A stretch of DNA of 64,000 bases from Hyphomonas sp. L-53-1-40 (GTDB lineage Bacteria; Pseudomonadota; Alphaproteobacteria; Caulobacterales; Hyphomonadaceae). Each line of letters begins with the position of its first letter. Positions within the stretch are counted from its first letter, which is position 1. The position numbers and the translations under genes are program-made. Below the pieces are notes generated by a model. The model did not search any database, was not told the origin of the DNA, and saw nothing but the letters and a program-made list of their open reading frames with translations. This document shows, piece after piece, positions 26,361-35,656 of this stretch. The stretch spans positions 558,001 to 622,000 of the forward strand of contig NZ_AWFI01000012.1 in assembly GCF_000682775.1 (NCBI RefSeq), in the 5' to 3' direction.

Positions 26361-26855
26361 TCAGGTTCCCGGCAACTTGATGCGCGGCGCATCGCTGGAT
26401 TGCTCGATCACGACCGGTTCACCACCGGTGGCATTATCGGTGGCAACGCCTTCAGCGGTTTCCTCATCATCAGCCCGCCAGAACAGGATGCGGTCGGCAA
26501 TGCTGGTCGATTTGCGGATCGTCTTGGTCTCTTCATAGTCGACCTGCGTGCGGATGACCGGATCAACCGCATTGGCGCCGGCAGCAGCCACGAGGGCTTT
26601 CTCGGACGCGCTGGCATTGCGGCCAATGGTCGAGCCGAAGGCGGCGGTGACTTCAGTGCGCGAGCCATCCAGTTCCGGTGGCAAGGCGCCGCCGGCTTCC
26701 GGCGGTCGCAGCTTGTAGTTCGGCGGAACGGTCAGAGGAGCCATGGTCACAACGCGGAACTCGTCCGGCGTACGCGAACCGCCACCGGATGACGTACAGG
26801 CCGTGGATGCCGCCATTGCGACACCAGTAGCCAGAAGGATAATCTGTTTTTTCAT
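26361..26855 (-). CDS. DUF3035 (BamF-like) outer membrane lipoprotein
   Basis: The 164-residue lipoprotein has a signal ending STAC. Right after it stands the family signature TPDEFRVVTMAPLTVPPNYKLRPP (residues about 29-53). DUF3035 proteins have been linked to the alphaproteobacterial BAM outer-membrane assembly complex. That assignment is from memory of the family, not from this sequence. The gene lies 33 bases after lspA, which would process its own signal peptide. Confidence 0.85.
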   Translation of the reverse strand: MKKQIILLATGVAMAASTACTSSGGGSRTPDEFRVVTMAPLTVPPNYKLRPPEAGGALPPELDGSRTEVTAAFGSTIGRNASASEKALVAAAGANAVDPVIRTQVDYEETKTIRKSTSIADRILFWRADDEETAEGVATDNATGGEPVVIEQSSDAPRIKLPGT

Positions 26856-26888
26856 ATCAGGGCGTCCTCGCCATCACGATTAAAATAC

Positions 26889-27413
26889 TCAGGACTGTTT
26901 CTTAGCCTGTTTCCGACCCGACAGTAAGAACTGGTCGGCAAACAGCAATACCGCGCCCACACTAATTGCAGCATCGGCTACGTTGAAGACCCATGGGAAC
27001 ATCAACTCATTGGCATTGACGAAGTCCACAACGGCTCCGAACCGAACCCGGTCGATCAGATTGCCGAACGCGCCGCCAACAACCATGGCCAGCGACAACT
27101 TCAACAGCCAATGATCGGCATAGCGCACGAGCCAGTACAGGAAGCCCAGCGCGATCACCAACATGACGAGCGCCAACAGCCAGCGCCCGATGCCATCGGA
27201 CTGGAACAGGCCATAGCTCATACCCCGGTTCCAAACCATGGTCAGGTCAATCGGACCGGGCAGCGGGATATGTCCGCAGCCCTGACGGGTCTCCAGACAG
27301 GTGAGCGCGTTGAACCGGGGTTCTTCCAGCACAAGCCATTTGGACCATTGGTCAACCAGCACGAAGACCGGAATGAGCGCCAGAGCCCAGAGTTTGGAGA
27401 CTTTCAATTTCAT
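26889..27413 (-). CDS. lspA: Lipoprotein signal peptidase (signal peptidase II)
   Basis: The 174-residue protein has four membrane spans. Catalytic aspartates fit D130 in GAVVDFV and D147 in FNVADAAI, with the preceding conserved GGAFGNLIDR. It removes signal peptides from prolipoproteins after lipidation, and several such lipoproteins are encoded in this window. It follows ileS by 49 bases, a classical pairing. Confidence 0.96.
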   Translation of the reverse strand: MKLKVSKLWALALIPVFVLVDQWSKWLVLEEPRFNALTCLETRQGCGHIPLPGPIDLTMVWNRGMSYGLFQSDGIGRWLLALVMLVIALGFLYWLVRYADHWLLKLSLAMVVGGAFGNLIDRVRFGAVVDFVNANELMFPWVFNVADAAISVGAVLLFADQFLLSGRKQAKKQS

Positions 27414-27462
27414 CCCGCGCAGATTGCAGCTTCAAGCAGGCTGATCAAGCGATTCTGAGCAC

Positions 27463-30450
27463 TCATCCGGCAGCTTTGTCCCACGCCTTCACGGTCAATG
27501 CATCGCGCGGCGTGATATCTGGGAAAGCCGGATCAGCGGTCTCCGGGTCGAAATACTTCCAGCTACGTCGGCACTTGATACCATCTGCCTTTACCGGATA
27601 GACGACCACGCCATCTGTGTCGTCCAGCGTGAATCCGCCGCCATTGCCGTTGGATGTGTGGATCAGCTCGGCGCCGGATGTGATGAAGATATCGGCGGGG
27701 CTTTCGCCCTTGAACGCATCGATCAGGTTCTGATCTGCAATGTGCACCTTGGGTGCCGCTTCCAGCGATGCCCCGATCCGCTTCTCGCGGCGCTCGACTT
27801 CCAATGCTCCGGTGACGACACGGCGAACCGTAAAGATCTTGGCCCAACGCGCGGCCAGCGCCTCGTCTTTCCAGCTGTCTGGCGTATCGGCGAACTGCAG
27901 CAGGTGCACGGATTCCGCACGATCCTTGATGTGGCTCTCGAGAAACGCCTCCTCCATCGTGAACGGCATGATAGGCGCTAGCCATGCGAGCAGGCGTTCG
28001 AGCACGGCGGCCATGACGGTGCGCGCGGCGCGGCGGCGGTTGCCATAAGTCGCCGTCTTGTCGTCCCAGGCTGATTGGGTCTCAAATCGTGGGTCGCAAT
28101 ACAAGCTGTCCTTGCGGATGTCGAAATAAACCGCCGAAAGGTCGACGCCGCAGAAATTGATCAGCAGCGACATGATGCGCTTGAAGTCATAGACGTCATA
28201 CGCGGCGCGGATCTGGCCATCGAGTTCAGCAAGACGGTGCAACAACCAGCGTTCCAGGCTTGGCATGTCTTCGCGCGGCAGGGCTTCCGCCTCCGTCCAG
28301 CCGTCGAGCGCGCCGAGCATGTAGCGCACCGTGTTGCGCAGCTTGCGATAGGATTCCACCGAGCCCTTGATGATCTCGTCGGAGATGCGGAGGTCTTCCG
28401 TATAGTCACCGGACGCGGTCCAGATTCGCAGGATTTCGATCCCGTATTGCTTCTGGATCTGCTCGGGTTCGATCGTGTTGCCGATTGATTTCGACATCTT
28501 CTTGCCATCTGCATCGACGATGAAACCGTGGGTCAGCACCTGCTTGTAGGGTGCGATGCCGCGCGTCGCACAGCATTCCAGAAGTGATGACTGGAACCAA
28601 CCGCGATGTTGGTCAGAGCCTTCCATATAGAGGTCGGCCTGTCCGGTTTCTGCGTCGATGATGCCGCGCTCGCGCAGGGCGAAAGCATGCGTCGTGCCGC
28701 TATCGAACCAGACGTCGAGAACGTCCGTGACCTTTTCCCACTCACTCGCAGGCAGGCCCAGCGGCGACAGGAAGTCTTCCGCAGGCGTATCGAACCATGC
28801 TTCGACCCCGCCTTTGGCGATGGCCGCCTTGATGGCGTCATTGAGTTGTTCTGCCTGATCCGCTTCCAGCGCGGCCGTGTGCGGCTGGCCATCCTTGTTG
28901 ACAAAGATCGTGATCGGCACGCCCCAATTGCGCTGGCGGCTGATCAGCCAGTCCGGACGCCCTTCAACCATGCTTTGCAGGCGGTTGCGGCCAACCGCCG
29001 GGAAGAACTCCGTGTCTTCAATCGCCTTCAGCGCATTCTCACGCAGGCTCTTGCCGTTCGGACCGGGTTTGTCCATCGAGATGAACCATTGCGGCGTCGC
29101 GCGGCGGATCACCGGCGCCTTGGAGCGCCAGGAATGGGCATCACGGATCGTCGTGATGCCGCGCGCCAGAAGGTTTCCGCTCTCGGCCAGCAGCTTGATG
29201 ACTTCCGGGTTCGCCTTGCCCTGCTCGCCCCGCTTCTTGCCGGACGTGCGGATGATGTCGAGCCCTTGCAGCGCTTGGGGAAGGTCACGGTGCTGATAAG
29301 CGCCATCAGGGCTGACGATGTCGCGGATATCAGAGGCCTTGCGACCCGACGAGACCCAGGCATTGAAGTCATCCTCACCATGCGCCGGGGCCGTGTGGAC
29401 GAATCCTGTACCGGCATCGTCGGTTACATGGTCACCTGCGAGCAGCGGCACGTCGTGCTGGAAGAAGGGGTCTAGCTTGGCCAGCGGGTGAACCAGCGAA
29501 CCGAGTGAAGCCGGGTCCACATCTTCGACACGTTTGAAGGCGGAAACCTTGGCAGCATCGAGTACGTCCTGTGCCAACTTGTCCGCAAGGATCAGCTTGT
29601 CACCTGCAGCCGCGTACGGAGGAAAGCCCAGTTCTTCCTCGCTCATCACGGTTTCGACCTCGAAGAGACCGTAGGAGATGTCCGTGCTGAAGGATACAGC
29701 TTGGTTGGCTGGGATGGTCCAGGGAGTTGTGGTCCAGATGACCAGCTTTGCACCGTCCTCGCGGGACGGGACTCCAAACTTCACCCAGATCACCGGAACT
29801 TTGCGGTCGTGATACTCTACTTCCGCTTCGGCCAGCGCGGTGCGCTCCACCGGGCTCCACATGATCGGCTTGGCGCCGCGCACCAGCGTACCGCCCATCG
29901 CCATGCGCAGGAATTCGCCGACGATGGAGGCTTCGCTCTCGAACTTCATGGTGAGGTAGGGATTGTCCCACTCACCCTCGATGCCGAGCGCGCGGAATTC
30001 GGCTTTCTGAACGTCGACCCATTTGCCGGCATAGGCACGACAGGCGGCGCGGAAATCGCCCGGCGCCACATCATCCTTGGTCTTGCCCTTGGAGCGGAAC
30101 TCTTCTTCCACCTTCCACTCGATGGGCAGGCCGTGACAGTCCCAACCCGGCAGGTAAGCCGCGTCATGGCCGGTCATCTGGTGCGAGCGCACGATGATGT
30201 CCTTGACGATCTTGTTCATCGCCGTGCCGAGGTGGATGTGCCCGTTCGCGTATGGCGGGCCATCATGCAGGATCCACGGCTTGGCGCCGCGTGCTTTCGC
30301 ATCCGCGCGCAGCTTTTCATAAAGTTTCAATTCGTCCCAGCGCTTGATCCAGTCCGGCTCGCGCTTGGGCAGGCCACCGCGCATCGGGAATTCGGTGGCG
30401 GGCAGGAACAGCGTGTCGCGATAATCGCGGTCGGTCAGGGAATCAGTCAT
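27463..30450 (-). CDS. ileS: Isoleucyl-tRNA synthetase
   Basis: The 995-residue class I synthetase carries the HIGH motif in HDGPPYANGHIHLG (residues 62-75) and KMSKS in DGKKMSKSIGN. The editing domain lies between. The long frame begins at 30516, but MTDSLTDRDYRDTLFLPATEFPMRGGLPKREP at 30450 is the natural start. The C-terminal zinc ribbon of many bacterial IleRS is degraded: IKCRRSWKYF keeps one Cys and the second pair is absent. Confidence 0.97.
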   Translation of the reverse strand: MTDSLTDRDYRDTLFLPATEFPMRGGLPKREPDWIKRWDELKLYEKLRADAKARGAKPWILHDGPPYANGHIHLGTAMNKIVKDIIVRSHQMTGHDAAYLPGWDCHGLPIEWKVEEEFRSKGKTKDDVAPGDFRAACRAYAGKWVDVQKAEFRALGIEGEWDNPYLTMKFESEASIVGEFLRMAMGGTLVRGAKPIMWSPVERTALAEAEVEYHDRKVPVIWVKFGVPSREDGAKLVIWTTTPWTIPANQAVSFSTDISYGLFEVETVMSEEELGFPPYAAAGDKLILADKLAQDVLDAAKVSAFKRVEDVDPASLGSLVHPLAKLDPFFQHDVPLLAGDHVTDDAGTGFVHTAPAHGEDDFNAWVSSGRKASDIRDIVSPDGAYQHRDLPQALQGLDIIRTSGKKRGEQGKANPEVIKLLAESGNLLARGITTIRDAHSWRSKAPVIRRATPQWFISMDKPGPNGKSLRENALKAIEDTEFFPAVGRNRLQSMVEGRPDWLISRQRNWGVPITIFVNKDGQPHTAALEADQAEQLNDAIKAAIAKGGVEAWFDTPAEDFLSPLGLPASEWEKVTDVLDVWFDSGTTHAFALRERGIIDAETGQADLYMEGSDQHRGWFQSSLLECCATRGIAPYKQVLTHGFIVDADGKKMSKSIGNTIEPEQIQKQYGIEILRIWTASGDYTEDLRISDEIIKGSVESYRKLRNTVRYMLGALDGWTEAEALPREDMPSLERWLLHRLAELDGQIRAAYDVYDFKRIMSLLINFCGVDLSAVYFDIRKDSLYCDPRFETQSAWDDKTATYGNRRRAARTVMAAVLERLLAWLAPIMPFTMEEAFLESHIKDRAESVHLLQFADTPDSWKDEALAARWAKIFTVRRVVTGALEVERREKRIGASLEAAPKVHIADQNLIDAFKGESPADIFITSGAELIHTSNGNGGGFTLDDTDGVVVYPVKADGIKCRRSWKYFDPETADPAFPDITPRDALTVKAWDKAAG

Positions 30451-30643
30451 GTCGGGCCTATGGCAGTTTTGGCGTGTTGTACGGAAATGCCGGGCAATGG
30501 CCACGGCTTTTTTCATGCGTTCAGAGCATGGGCTCCCGGCTTCGCGGCCCCGATAATCGGGTCAGCGCGCAGCCGGGCGGCTAATTCGAATGAAGCATAT
30601 CCGTGCCATGGCGTTTCCGTAGCAGGCGCGGCTTAACGAGTCA

Positions 30644-31189
30644 CTATTTCCACTCAGCCTTCGTTTCGGCCCCCGGGAGGCTCGCCAAACGCTCAGAAAC
30701 CTTGCCGCAAAGCATCCGGAACACAGCCCCATTCTCCACGAGATTGCTCCAGCTGATGCCGTGATCCAGGATCACATAGCGGGAAACCCGAACTTTCTGG
30801 CTGTCGGACTTGTAAAGAGAGATCGCCGGATAGTCGCGATCGATGCCCGAAATCACATCACTGCTCGCACTCGAACCATACACGGCCATCAGCTCGAGCC
30901 CCCGGCAATCCGTGCCGTCCGGCCCGGCGCAAACGGCATAAGCACCGAAGGTCAGGCCGTCGTCGAACTCACCGAATACAAAGGGCGCACCGTCCCCCGT
31001 GCGACCGGCCGCGATGAACTGCGCGCCCATATCGTCCAGCAGGAACCGAAGATCATCCATCGTGACCGCCCGGATAATCTGAATTGGCTCAATTTCCACC
31101 GGCTCAGATGGCTCAACAGGCGCATCTTGCGCGATCGCAAGCGGTACCATTGCCAGAGCAAGTCCGGCGGTCACTAACCGTGTCAACAT
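30644..31189 (-). CDS. Exported YbjN-like protein
   Basis: The 181-residue product has a signal peptide (AIAQD), a Pro/Glu linker, then a domain starting VTMDDLRFLLDDMGAQF that resembles YbjN (type III chaperone-like fold): an N-terminal helix, 'GEFDDGLTFGAYAVCAG' strand, a conserved Cys pair around GTDCRGLELMA and a helix near the end. No enzymatic residues are evident. AGAGGGA precedes the ATG. It sits between ribF and ileS. Confidence 0.65.
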   Translation of the reverse strand: MLTRLVTAGLALAMVPLAIAQDAPVEPSEPVEIEPIQIIRAVTMDDLRFLLDDMGAQFIAAGRTGDGAPFVFGEFDDGLTFGAYAVCAGPDGTDCRGLELMAVYGSSASSDVISGIDRDYPAISLYKSDSQKVRVSRYVILDHGISWSNLVENGAVFRMLCGKVSERLASLPGAETKAEWK

Positions 31190-31263
31190 GGTCGTCCCTC
31201 TAACCAGTGCATCAGTTGTCTACGAATGGATTATGGCAGTGAATTGACAATAACCTGAGTTAA

Positions 31264-32187
31264 TCAGGACGCTTTCAGCCGCCGCTTTGCTTCGATTTCG
31301 TCCTTCCCCATCTGAACCACCATCAGATCCAGACTGTCAAAGTTCAATTCCGGCCTCAGATAGGACAGCATCTGGACTTCAATCCAGCGACCATAGATAT
31401 CCCCTACAAAATCAAAGATATGTGCCTCGAGCAGCGGGTCGCGCAGCCCCGTGGTGGGCGTACGCCCGAAATTCGCGACGCCCGGCATCCAGTCACCCGT
31501 TCGGTCGATGCGCACCTTTACGGCATAGACGCCATATTTTGGGTGGATCAAATCGCCGAGATTTGTATTGGCCGTCGGATAGCCGAATTTGCGTCCGTTC
31601 TGTTCGCCCTTCATCACAGGGCCATCCGCGATCCACGGCGAGCCAAGAATCTCGGCAGCTCGCTCCGGTTCACCTGCTCTCAGCGCCTGTCTTATCGCGG
31701 TAGATGAGGCTTTTTCGTCGTCATTCTGGACTTCTTCGACAATGGTCACCCCAAAGCCGAGCGCACGCCCAAGGCTCGACAAGCGCTGCGCATGGCCCAT
31801 TCGGCCTCTGCCGAAGCGGAAATCAAACCCGACGGAGACGTGGCTTACGCCCAGGCCATCGACCAGAACTTGCCGGACAAACTCTTCATCCGTCTTCGAC
31901 GCCATTTCCCCGTTGAAAGGCAATTCAAATACCGAATCCGCGCCTTCATTCAATATGGTCTCGTTGCGCCGTTCAGGGCGGAAGATCCGGAAAGGAGGGT
32001 CCAACGGGCGGAAATAGGCATGAGGTGGCGGTTCAAAGGTCGCCACTGAAAAAGATCCTTCGCCAGCCTCGCGGGCGGCTGCAATCACGGCCTTGTGGCC
32101 CGCATGCAAGCCATCAAAATTGCCCAGAGCGATCGACGCGCCCCGTGCAGATTCAGTTAAACCGCGATAGTCAGCAAAGATGCTCAT
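31264..32187 (-). CDS. ribF: Bifunctional riboflavin kinase / FAD synthetase
   Basis: The 307-residue product makes FMN and FAD. The N-terminal adenylyltransferase domain has ALGNFDGLHAGHKAVI (nucleotidyltransferase HxGH) and SSTAIRQALRAG. The C-terminal kinase domain has GRKFGYPTANTNL, YGVYAVKV and the GVANFGRTPT/EAHIFDF segment. The start overlaps the last base of the MaoC gene. The position upstream of ileS/lspA is conserved in many bacteria. Confidence 0.95.
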   Translation of the reverse strand: MSIFADYRGLTESARGASIALGNFDGLHAGHKAVIAAAREAGEGSFSVATFEPPPHAYFRPLDPPFRIFRPERRNETILNEGADSVFELPFNGEMASKTDEEFVRQVLVDGLGVSHVSVGFDFRFGRGRMGHAQRLSSLGRALGFGVTIVEEVQNDDEKASSTAIRQALRAGEPERAAEILGSPWIADGPVMKGEQNGRKFGYPTANTNLGDLIHPKYGVYAVKVRIDRTGDWMPGVANFGRTPTTGLRDPLLEAHIFDFVGDIYGRWIEVQMLSYLRPELNFDSLDLMVVQMGKDEIEAKRRLKAS

Positions 32188-32618
32188 TAGCTCTCCCGGC
32201 GCGGTGCCACGACTTCAGCTTCACCCGTAATAACGCGCTTGCCGTCCACCGTACAATCGACCTTCAGCGTCACACGGTTGCCACGCTCCTTCTTCTCGGA
32301 CACTTCTGCGCGCACGATCACTTCGTCTCCGATGTGAACGGGGCGTTTGAAACGCATCGACAGGCCGATGAAAATCGCCCCCGGGCCAGGAAGATTGTTG
32401 CCCAGAATGCCGGAAATGTAGCTGGCCGTCAGCGCGCCATGCGCGATCCGTTTGCCGAAAATCGTCTTGGCGGCGAAGTCGTCCGACATGTGCAGCGGAT
32501 TGAAGTCACCAGAGACTTCCGCAAAACGCTGAATATCATCCTCGGTGATTACATGCACGGTCTCGTGAGACATGCCGATATCGAGGTCTTCGTATTTGTA
32601 ACCGGTGAATTCGCTCAT
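32187..32618 (-). CDS. MaoC-like (R)-specific enoyl-CoA hydratase
   Basis: This 143-residue single hot-dog domain has the hydratase 2 motif: Asp and His in SGDFNPLHMSDDFA followed by FGKRIAHGALTAS. It would hydrate trans-2-enoyl-CoA to the (R)-3-hydroxyacyl form, linking beta-oxidation to polyhydroxyalkanoate or other acyl pools. It is translationally close to ribF, although the functions are not obviously related. Confidence 0.92.
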   Translation of the reverse strand: MSEFTGYKYEDLDIGMSHETVHVITEDDIQRFAEVSGDFNPLHMSDDFAAKTIFGKRIAHGALTASYISGILGNNLPGPGAIFIGLSMRFKRPVHIGDEVIVRAEVSEKKERGNRVTLKVDCTVDGKRVITGEAEVVAPRRES

Positions 32619-32676
32619 CCCACTCGGGCTCCTGATTGCTTTTCGGCAGTTTCGTTACACGCTGCAGCGCAGCACG

Positions 32677-33528
32677 TCACCATCTGAGGCCAGTCATTGC
32701 GTAGGTTGCTTCCTCGCCATAGTCTGCCAGAAGGTCTGAAACTTCCGTCTGGAAGTCCGCGCCATGCTCTGTCAGGCCAGTCCCGACATAGAGTCCATCA
32801 AAGCCCTGAATGCGCGCGCCGCGCATGTCCGTCGTGGGGCTGTCGCCGATGCACAGGACCCGTGACTTGTTTGCGGCGGCGTCACCCACACGGGAAACCG
32901 CAAGATCGTAAATCGCCCCATGGGGCTTTCCAGGATAGATCACGGATCCGCCAAGATCTTCATAAATTTCCGCCAATGCGCCGGCACACCAATGCAACTG
33001 GCCGCCGATCCGCACCTGCTTGTCAGGATTGGCACAGATCATCGGAATGTTCCGGTCGACCCCCTGTTTCAGCGTATCGGTGTAATCGGAGGGATGGTCC
33101 TTGAGGGAATCGCTCAACCCGATGCAGAGCAGGACATCAGACTCTTCCGGCTCGCCAAAGCTCAAGTCGAGCCCTTGATACAGATAAGGATCTCGCTCCC
33201 ACCGCGCATTCGCGCCCATCGCCCAGAAAACCTTGTCCCGGCGCTTGGCCAGTTCTTCGCGGGTCGCATCTCCGGACGAGACGCAATCATCATAGGCATC
33301 TGTTGGCACACCAAGCGGCAAGAAATAGTCGATCACCTGCTGCTTTGGCACCGGCGCATTCGTGATGAGACAGACTTTTCCGCCTTGCTTGCGAAAGTTC
33401 ACCAGCGCCACGCAAGCCTCTTCAAAGGCATCGCGGCCATTATGGATCACGCCCCAGACATCGCATAGAATGGCGTCATACTGGCCAGCAATCTCGGACA
33501 GGCCGCCCGGAAATTTCAATTGTGTCAT
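32677..33528 (-). CDS. TIGR01459 family HAD-superfamily class IIA hydrolase
   Basis: The start at 33528 gives 283 residues and the expected N-terminal motif ILCDVWGVIHNG. Motif II is LITNAPVP. The C-terminal motif is GKPHGAIYDLA followed by CIGDSPTTDMRGA. The DxWG variant, where the second motif I Asp is replaced by Trp-Gly, is typical of this alphaproteobacterial NagD/PGP-like subfamily. It probably dephosphorylates a sugar or nucleotide phosphate. Confidence 0.9.
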   Translation of the reverse strand: MTQLKFPGGLSEIAGQYDAILCDVWGVIHNGRDAFEEACVALVNFRKQGGKVCLITNAPVPKQQVIDYFLPLGVPTDAYDDCVSSGDATREELAKRRDKVFWAMGANARWERDPYLYQGLDLSFGEPEESDVLLCIGLSDSLKDHPSDYTDTLKQGVDRNIPMICANPDKQVRIGGQLHWCAGALAEIYEDLGGSVIYPGKPHGAIYDLAVSRVGDAAANKSRVLCIGDSPTTDMRGARIQGFDGLYVGTGLTEHGADFQTEVSDLLADYGEEATYAMTGLRW

Positions 33529-33560
33529 GCATTTGGACCTAGGCTGCACCGCCAAGCCGG

Positions 33561-34061
33561 TCAATCGCCAAAACCGCAAGCCTCTGCCGGCAAGGGATTG
33601 AGGCGCCAGTGCACAGCCGTGGGAATGGAGATGGCATGCGCAAAAAAGCATCCCTTCAGACGGGTCATATGGCCAAACCCGTCATCAGAGATCAGATTCG
33701 GATCATAATTGCACGACAAGAGGTTTCCACCGTGCTGCACAGGGTCACCCATGCGCACTTCCAGGAGCATGTGGTTTGAACCAGTTGCCACCATGACCGT
33801 GCCTGCCTCAACCGGTCCGAATTCGCATTCGTCCAGACTGCCATAACTGCCATCCTTCAGGATGATGGCGGGTTCGAGCTCCGGCGCGATGCGCAGGTCA
33901 AGCAAGACGACGCCTTCCGTCATGGCCTGCAGCGCCTCAGGCGCCTCAAATTCGATGGGGCCTGGCAAGTCCGCGTCGACGCGCTGAACGGCGCCTGACT
34001 CTGCCATAGCCGATGTCGCGAGAATTGTTGCCGCAGTACCGATCTGTACGAAACGTTTCAT
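33561..34061 (-). CDS. Secreted protein of unknown function
   Basis: The ATG at 34061 has a strong AAGGAGGTG site and begins a signal peptide (MKRFVQIGTAATILATSAMAES), giving 166 residues. The mature part holds three cysteines and little else that is recognisable. It starts 66 bases after the TipF gene and runs in the same direction. No family is recognised. Confidence 0.65.
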   Translation of the reverse strand: MKRFVQIGTAATILATSAMAESGAVQRVDADLPGPIEFEAPEALQAMTEGVVLLDLRIAPELEPAIILKDGSYGSLDECEFGPVEAGTVMVATGSNHMLLEVRMGDPVQHGGNLLSCNYDPNLISDDGFGHMTRLKGCFFAHAISIPTAVHWRLNPLPAEACGFGD

Positions 34062-34127
34062 TCTGCCACCTCCTTTACCGGAGATGACAGCTTGGAAATG
34101 GGGCATATTGAAGGTCGGTTGGCGGCC

Positions 34128-35357
34128 CTAGCCGAAATTCGACAGGCGCTGGACGAGCTCCTGTGGCGGCGCTGTGGCTTCCATCAGGGATGACTTGATC
34201 GGGCGCGGCGCGCCGAATACGTGGCCCTGACCGTACGGGATGTCATATTCTAGAATCTCGACAACGCTGGCCTCATCCTCGATCTTCTCGGCAATCATTG
34301 TGATGCCATAGCGCGAGAACACGGCGCTGACTTCTTCTCCATCAACGCGGCGGTTGATCGACGAGACCGGGCGCGGACCGGTTGGGTCGCGCAGCTGGTC
34401 CATCAGGTTCGTGCCATTCATCTTCACGAAACGAATTCCCGCCGACTGAAGGCGCGGCAGGTCGAGGCCCAAATTGTCGGCATGATCAATGGAGAAGCGG
34501 AAACCAAGCGCTGTCAGCTTGTCCATATTGTCCCGCATCGCGCGCGAACGTGTCTCGAACCGGTCTGCCGTAATCTCGAAGATCACCGCGCCGGACAGGT
34601 CACGATTCTCGGTGATGAATTCCAGGAACATCGGGAAGAAGGTTGTGTCTTCCAGCGACGCCGCAGAAATATTGCAGAATACGCCGACGCGACGGTCACG
34701 CTCAGCCAGGCGACGCACGATCTGGACACACCGGAACAGCGTGAAATTGTCGATGATGCCCATCAGTTTGGCGCGGCGCGCAGCATCAAGAAATTCCGCT
34801 GGCAGAACCAGGGAACCATCCGGACGGCGCAGGCGGGTGAACCCCTCGTAGAAGGACACACGACGCTGGGGTAGAGACACGATCGGCTGCAGGTGCAGGT
34901 CAACACGACCATCCTTCAGCGCGTCGCGCACATCACGCAGGACAGCATCTTCTTCCGGTGCCACGACCGCGGTGCTGGTCGTTTCCGCCAACTTGTTTTC
35001 AAAGCTCTTGGACAGCCGGTCGATCAGGCTCTCCAGCTGCTTCATCTCGGTCACGAGCGCGTCGCGGCGCTCGGTCAATTCGTGCTTGACGGTCGCCTCG
35101 ACGGCATCCGTGCGCGCTTCAATGACATCAACACGTTCCGCGGAATCGCGAACGGTCCGCTCCACCCGGTCGATGCGGTTATCGATGTCCTTGGTGGCGC
35201 GTCCTGAACTGGCGAGTAGGTGAATCTGCCCAAGCAAAGCCGTGGTGATGCCACCCGCCGCAATCGACATAGGCAGGCCGACATCCGTCAGCGTGAAGAC
35301 GCCGTAGCCGACGCCGCCGCCGATGGCCGCGTATAGAAGGAACAGAACAAAAGTCAT
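34128..35357 (-). CDS. tipF: TipF-like membrane protein with degenerate EAL domain
   Basis: The 409-residue product has two N-terminal membrane segments (about 3-50), a long coiled coil (about 55-125), then an EAL-type domain. The signature glutamate motif reads EGF (171-173) instead of EAL, and the DDFG motif is replaced by DHADNLG, so phosphodiesterase activity is unlikely. The same build is known in Caulobacter TipF, a c-di-GMP receptor needed for flagellar assembly at the pole. A palindrome lies upstream. Identification as TipF rests on architecture. Confidence 0.75.
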   Translation of the reverse strand: MTFVLFLLYAAIGGGVGYGVFTLTDVGLPMSIAAGGITTALLGQIHLLASSGRATKDIDNRIDRVERTVRDSAERVDVIEARTDAVEATVKHELTERRDALVTEMKQLESLIDRLSKSFENKLAETTSTAVVAPEEDAVLRDVRDALKDGRVDLHLQPIVSLPQRRVSFYEGFTRLRRPDGSLVLPAEFLDAARRAKLMGIIDNFTLFRCVQIVRRLAERDRRVGVFCNISAASLEDTTFFPMFLEFITENRDLSGAVIFEITADRFETRSRAMRDNMDKLTALGFRFSIDHADNLGLDLPRLQSAGIRFVKMNGTNLMDQLRDPTGPRPVSSINRRVDGEEVSAVFSRYGITMIAEKIEDEASVVEILEYDIPYGQGHVFGAPRPIKSSLMEATAPPQELVQRLSNFG

Positions 35358-35656
35358 TACGTCAGCACCCGATACAACCCAATAATGTTAACAGCTAGGC
35401 CCAATTGGTTAACGAATTGCGAGGAATTGGAGGAATTTGTCGACCGCGGCAATCCTGTCACAGCGCCGTTGCAAACAAGCCACAATCCCCATCAAGTCGA
35501 GCATGGCAGGCGTCGCGCATGCGGACAAGGCGATTAGTGCTGGCACTAAGGGCAGCTTTCGCCGGTGCTAGGACGCATTTGCGGTCAGATCGACTGGCAC
35601 AGCCACATCTGAAACCAGATCGGAGAACTGTGGAAAAGCAGGTCTCGATCCGATTT
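35358..35656. other. 299-base intergenic region upstream of tipF
   Basis: It contains the tipF promoter region with the palindrome listed above. The rest of the stretch, up to the end of the MBL-like lipoprotein gene, shows no convincing gene, terminator hairpin or RNA. Confidence 0.5.
35387..35419. promoter_or_regulatory. Palindrome and repeated GTTAAC upstream of tipF
   Basis: CAATTGGTTAACGAATTG (35402-35419) is an 18-bp palindrome with one mismatched pair. A second GTTAAC stands at 35387-35392, 21 bases (two helical turns) from the one at 35408-35413. Both lie 30-60 bases upstream of the tipF start. The spacing does not fit the CtrA site TTAA-N7-TTAA, so the binding protein is unknown. 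Confidence 0.4.

Noticed and set aside
35387-35413. CtrA binding site upstream of tipF
   Set aside because: The two TTAA elements are 17 bases apart, not the 7 of a CtrA site. It is kept only as an unassigned repeat.
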